Source: Leucobacter salsicius M1-8 (lineage in GTDB: Bacteria > Actinomycetota > Actinomycetes > Actinomycetales > Microbacteriaceae). Taken from it: a stretch of DNA of 64,000 bases. Where the stretch lies: the NCBI RefSeq assembly GCF_000350525.1, contig NZ_AOCN01000026.1, forward strand, positions 196,770 to 260,769. Direction: 5' to 3'. A program made the translations under genes and the position numbers. Shown here one piece after another: positions 63,692 through 64,000 of this stretch. How positions within the stretch are numbered: position 1 is the first letter of the stretch; every line of letters starts with the position of its first letter. The notes beneath the pieces were generated by a model. It saw only the letters and a list, made by a program, of their open reading frames with translations. It ran no database searches and was not told the DNA's origin.

Positions 63692-64000
63692 CTACGAGGC
63701 GTTCGCCACTTCCACGTCGGCAACCTTTGCGGCGGGGACGACTGGTGGGCGCCCCTTGGCGTCCCGCCAGCGTTGCTGGGTGCCTTCGGCGATCCGCTGC
63801 CACGAACGGTCGCGAATGAAGATCGCGTCAATCGCGATCATGGTGAGCGAGAACCACGGCAGCCCCATCACGACGCCAATCGCAATGTGGAAGCTCAGGA
63901 TTCCGGCCAGCGCGATGAGCCGGGTCGGGCGCGTGAGCAGCATGAGCGGGAAGCCGATTTGAATCAGGATCGAACCCCATGCGGCGATGGTGACCATCGG
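63692..64000 (-). CDS. HTTM-domain-like membrane protein, C-terminal end only
   Basis: At least 102 C-terminal residues are present, and the 5' part lies beyond the window end. Two or three hydrophobic helices (IAAWGSILIQIGFPLMLL, then IALAGILSFHIAIGVVMGLPWFSLTMIAID) contain the SFHIAIGVVMGL motif of HTTM (vitamin K-dependent carboxylase-like) membrane proteins. A short hydrophilic tail ends the protein. It converges on rbpA with 17 bases between the stops. Confidence 0.7.
   Translation of the reverse strand, partial: PMVTIAAWGSILIQIGFPLMLLTRPTRLIALAGILSFHIAIGVVMGLPWFSLTMIAIDAIFIRDRSWQRIAEGTQQRWRDAKGRPPVVPAAKVADVEVANAS

Overview
The window is high-GC DNA from an actinobacterium, most likely of the family Microbacteriaceae and perhaps near Leucobacter. 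That placement is inference. It rests on the actinobacterial bc1-aa3 respiratory genes (qcrCAB, ctaCDEF including the small subunit 4), RbpA, DUF3000, DUF3043, MT0933-type antitoxin, a DUF222-HNH protein and paired clpP1/clpP2. No species can be named from the sequence alone.

Layout. 1-2.4 kb: end of a glycine betaine/proline ABC transporter (proV end, proW, proX). 2.5-5.4 kb: valS and a small unknown gene. 5.5-9.8 kb, minus strand: the proteostasis cluster tig-clpP1-clpP2-clpX. 9.8-11.0 kb: tRNA-Pro, tRNA-Gly(TCC), a gamma carbonic anhydrase homologue and tRNA-Asn. 11-18.1 kb, minus strand: recO-uppS-dus-dgt-dnaG and an OppF-like ATPase. 18.2-20.9 kb: a TRIC-type channel facing a DUF222-HNH gene. 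20.9-25.0 kb, minus strand: thrS-HIT-yebC-ruvC, with no ruvAB after ruvC. 25.1-26.8 kb: an ABC-F gene interrupted by one in-frame amber codon. 27.0-28.1 kb: an AT-richer acyltransferase gene, probably acquired.

28.1-31.3 kb is a tRNA island: Gly(GCC)-Cys-Val(GAC) on the minus strand, facing Val(CAC) and an identical Gly(GCC) on the plus strand. They enclose a membrane-anchored HELLH protein and a frameshifted membrane protein. Both tRNA-Val genes are followed by the same odd module: a terminator, then a bulged hairpin capped by GCGAAGC, then a second copy of the tRNA 3' end. A hairpin of the same architecture overlaps the end of dgt at 14005-14051, and a half copy lies at 28143-28159. I consider this hairpin family the most novel item in the window.

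31.3-36.5 kb: MT0933-like antitoxin and PemK/MazF-like genes behind zapE, an alpha/beta hydrolase, DUF3000 and ribonuclease D. 36.6-40.0 kb: a fatty acid beta-oxidation operon (thiolase, FadB-like) with a palindromic operator candidate in its promoter. 40.1-49.5 kb: the respiratory supercomplex genes ctaE-qcrC-qcrA-qcrB and ctaC-ctaD-ctaF, with trpD, a GNAT and a short TetR gene between them. 49.6-55.2 kb: erpA, DUF3043, hisD-nrdR-pyrD and a methyltransferase. 55.3-64 kb: an NAD(P)-binding protein, gltBD, an SDR, rbpA and the end of an HTTM-domain gene.

At least ten genes have a TANNNT-like -10 box ending six or seven bases before the start codon, which suggests widespread leaderless transcription. 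Convergent gene ends and tRNA genes usually carry clear GC-rich hairpin terminators.
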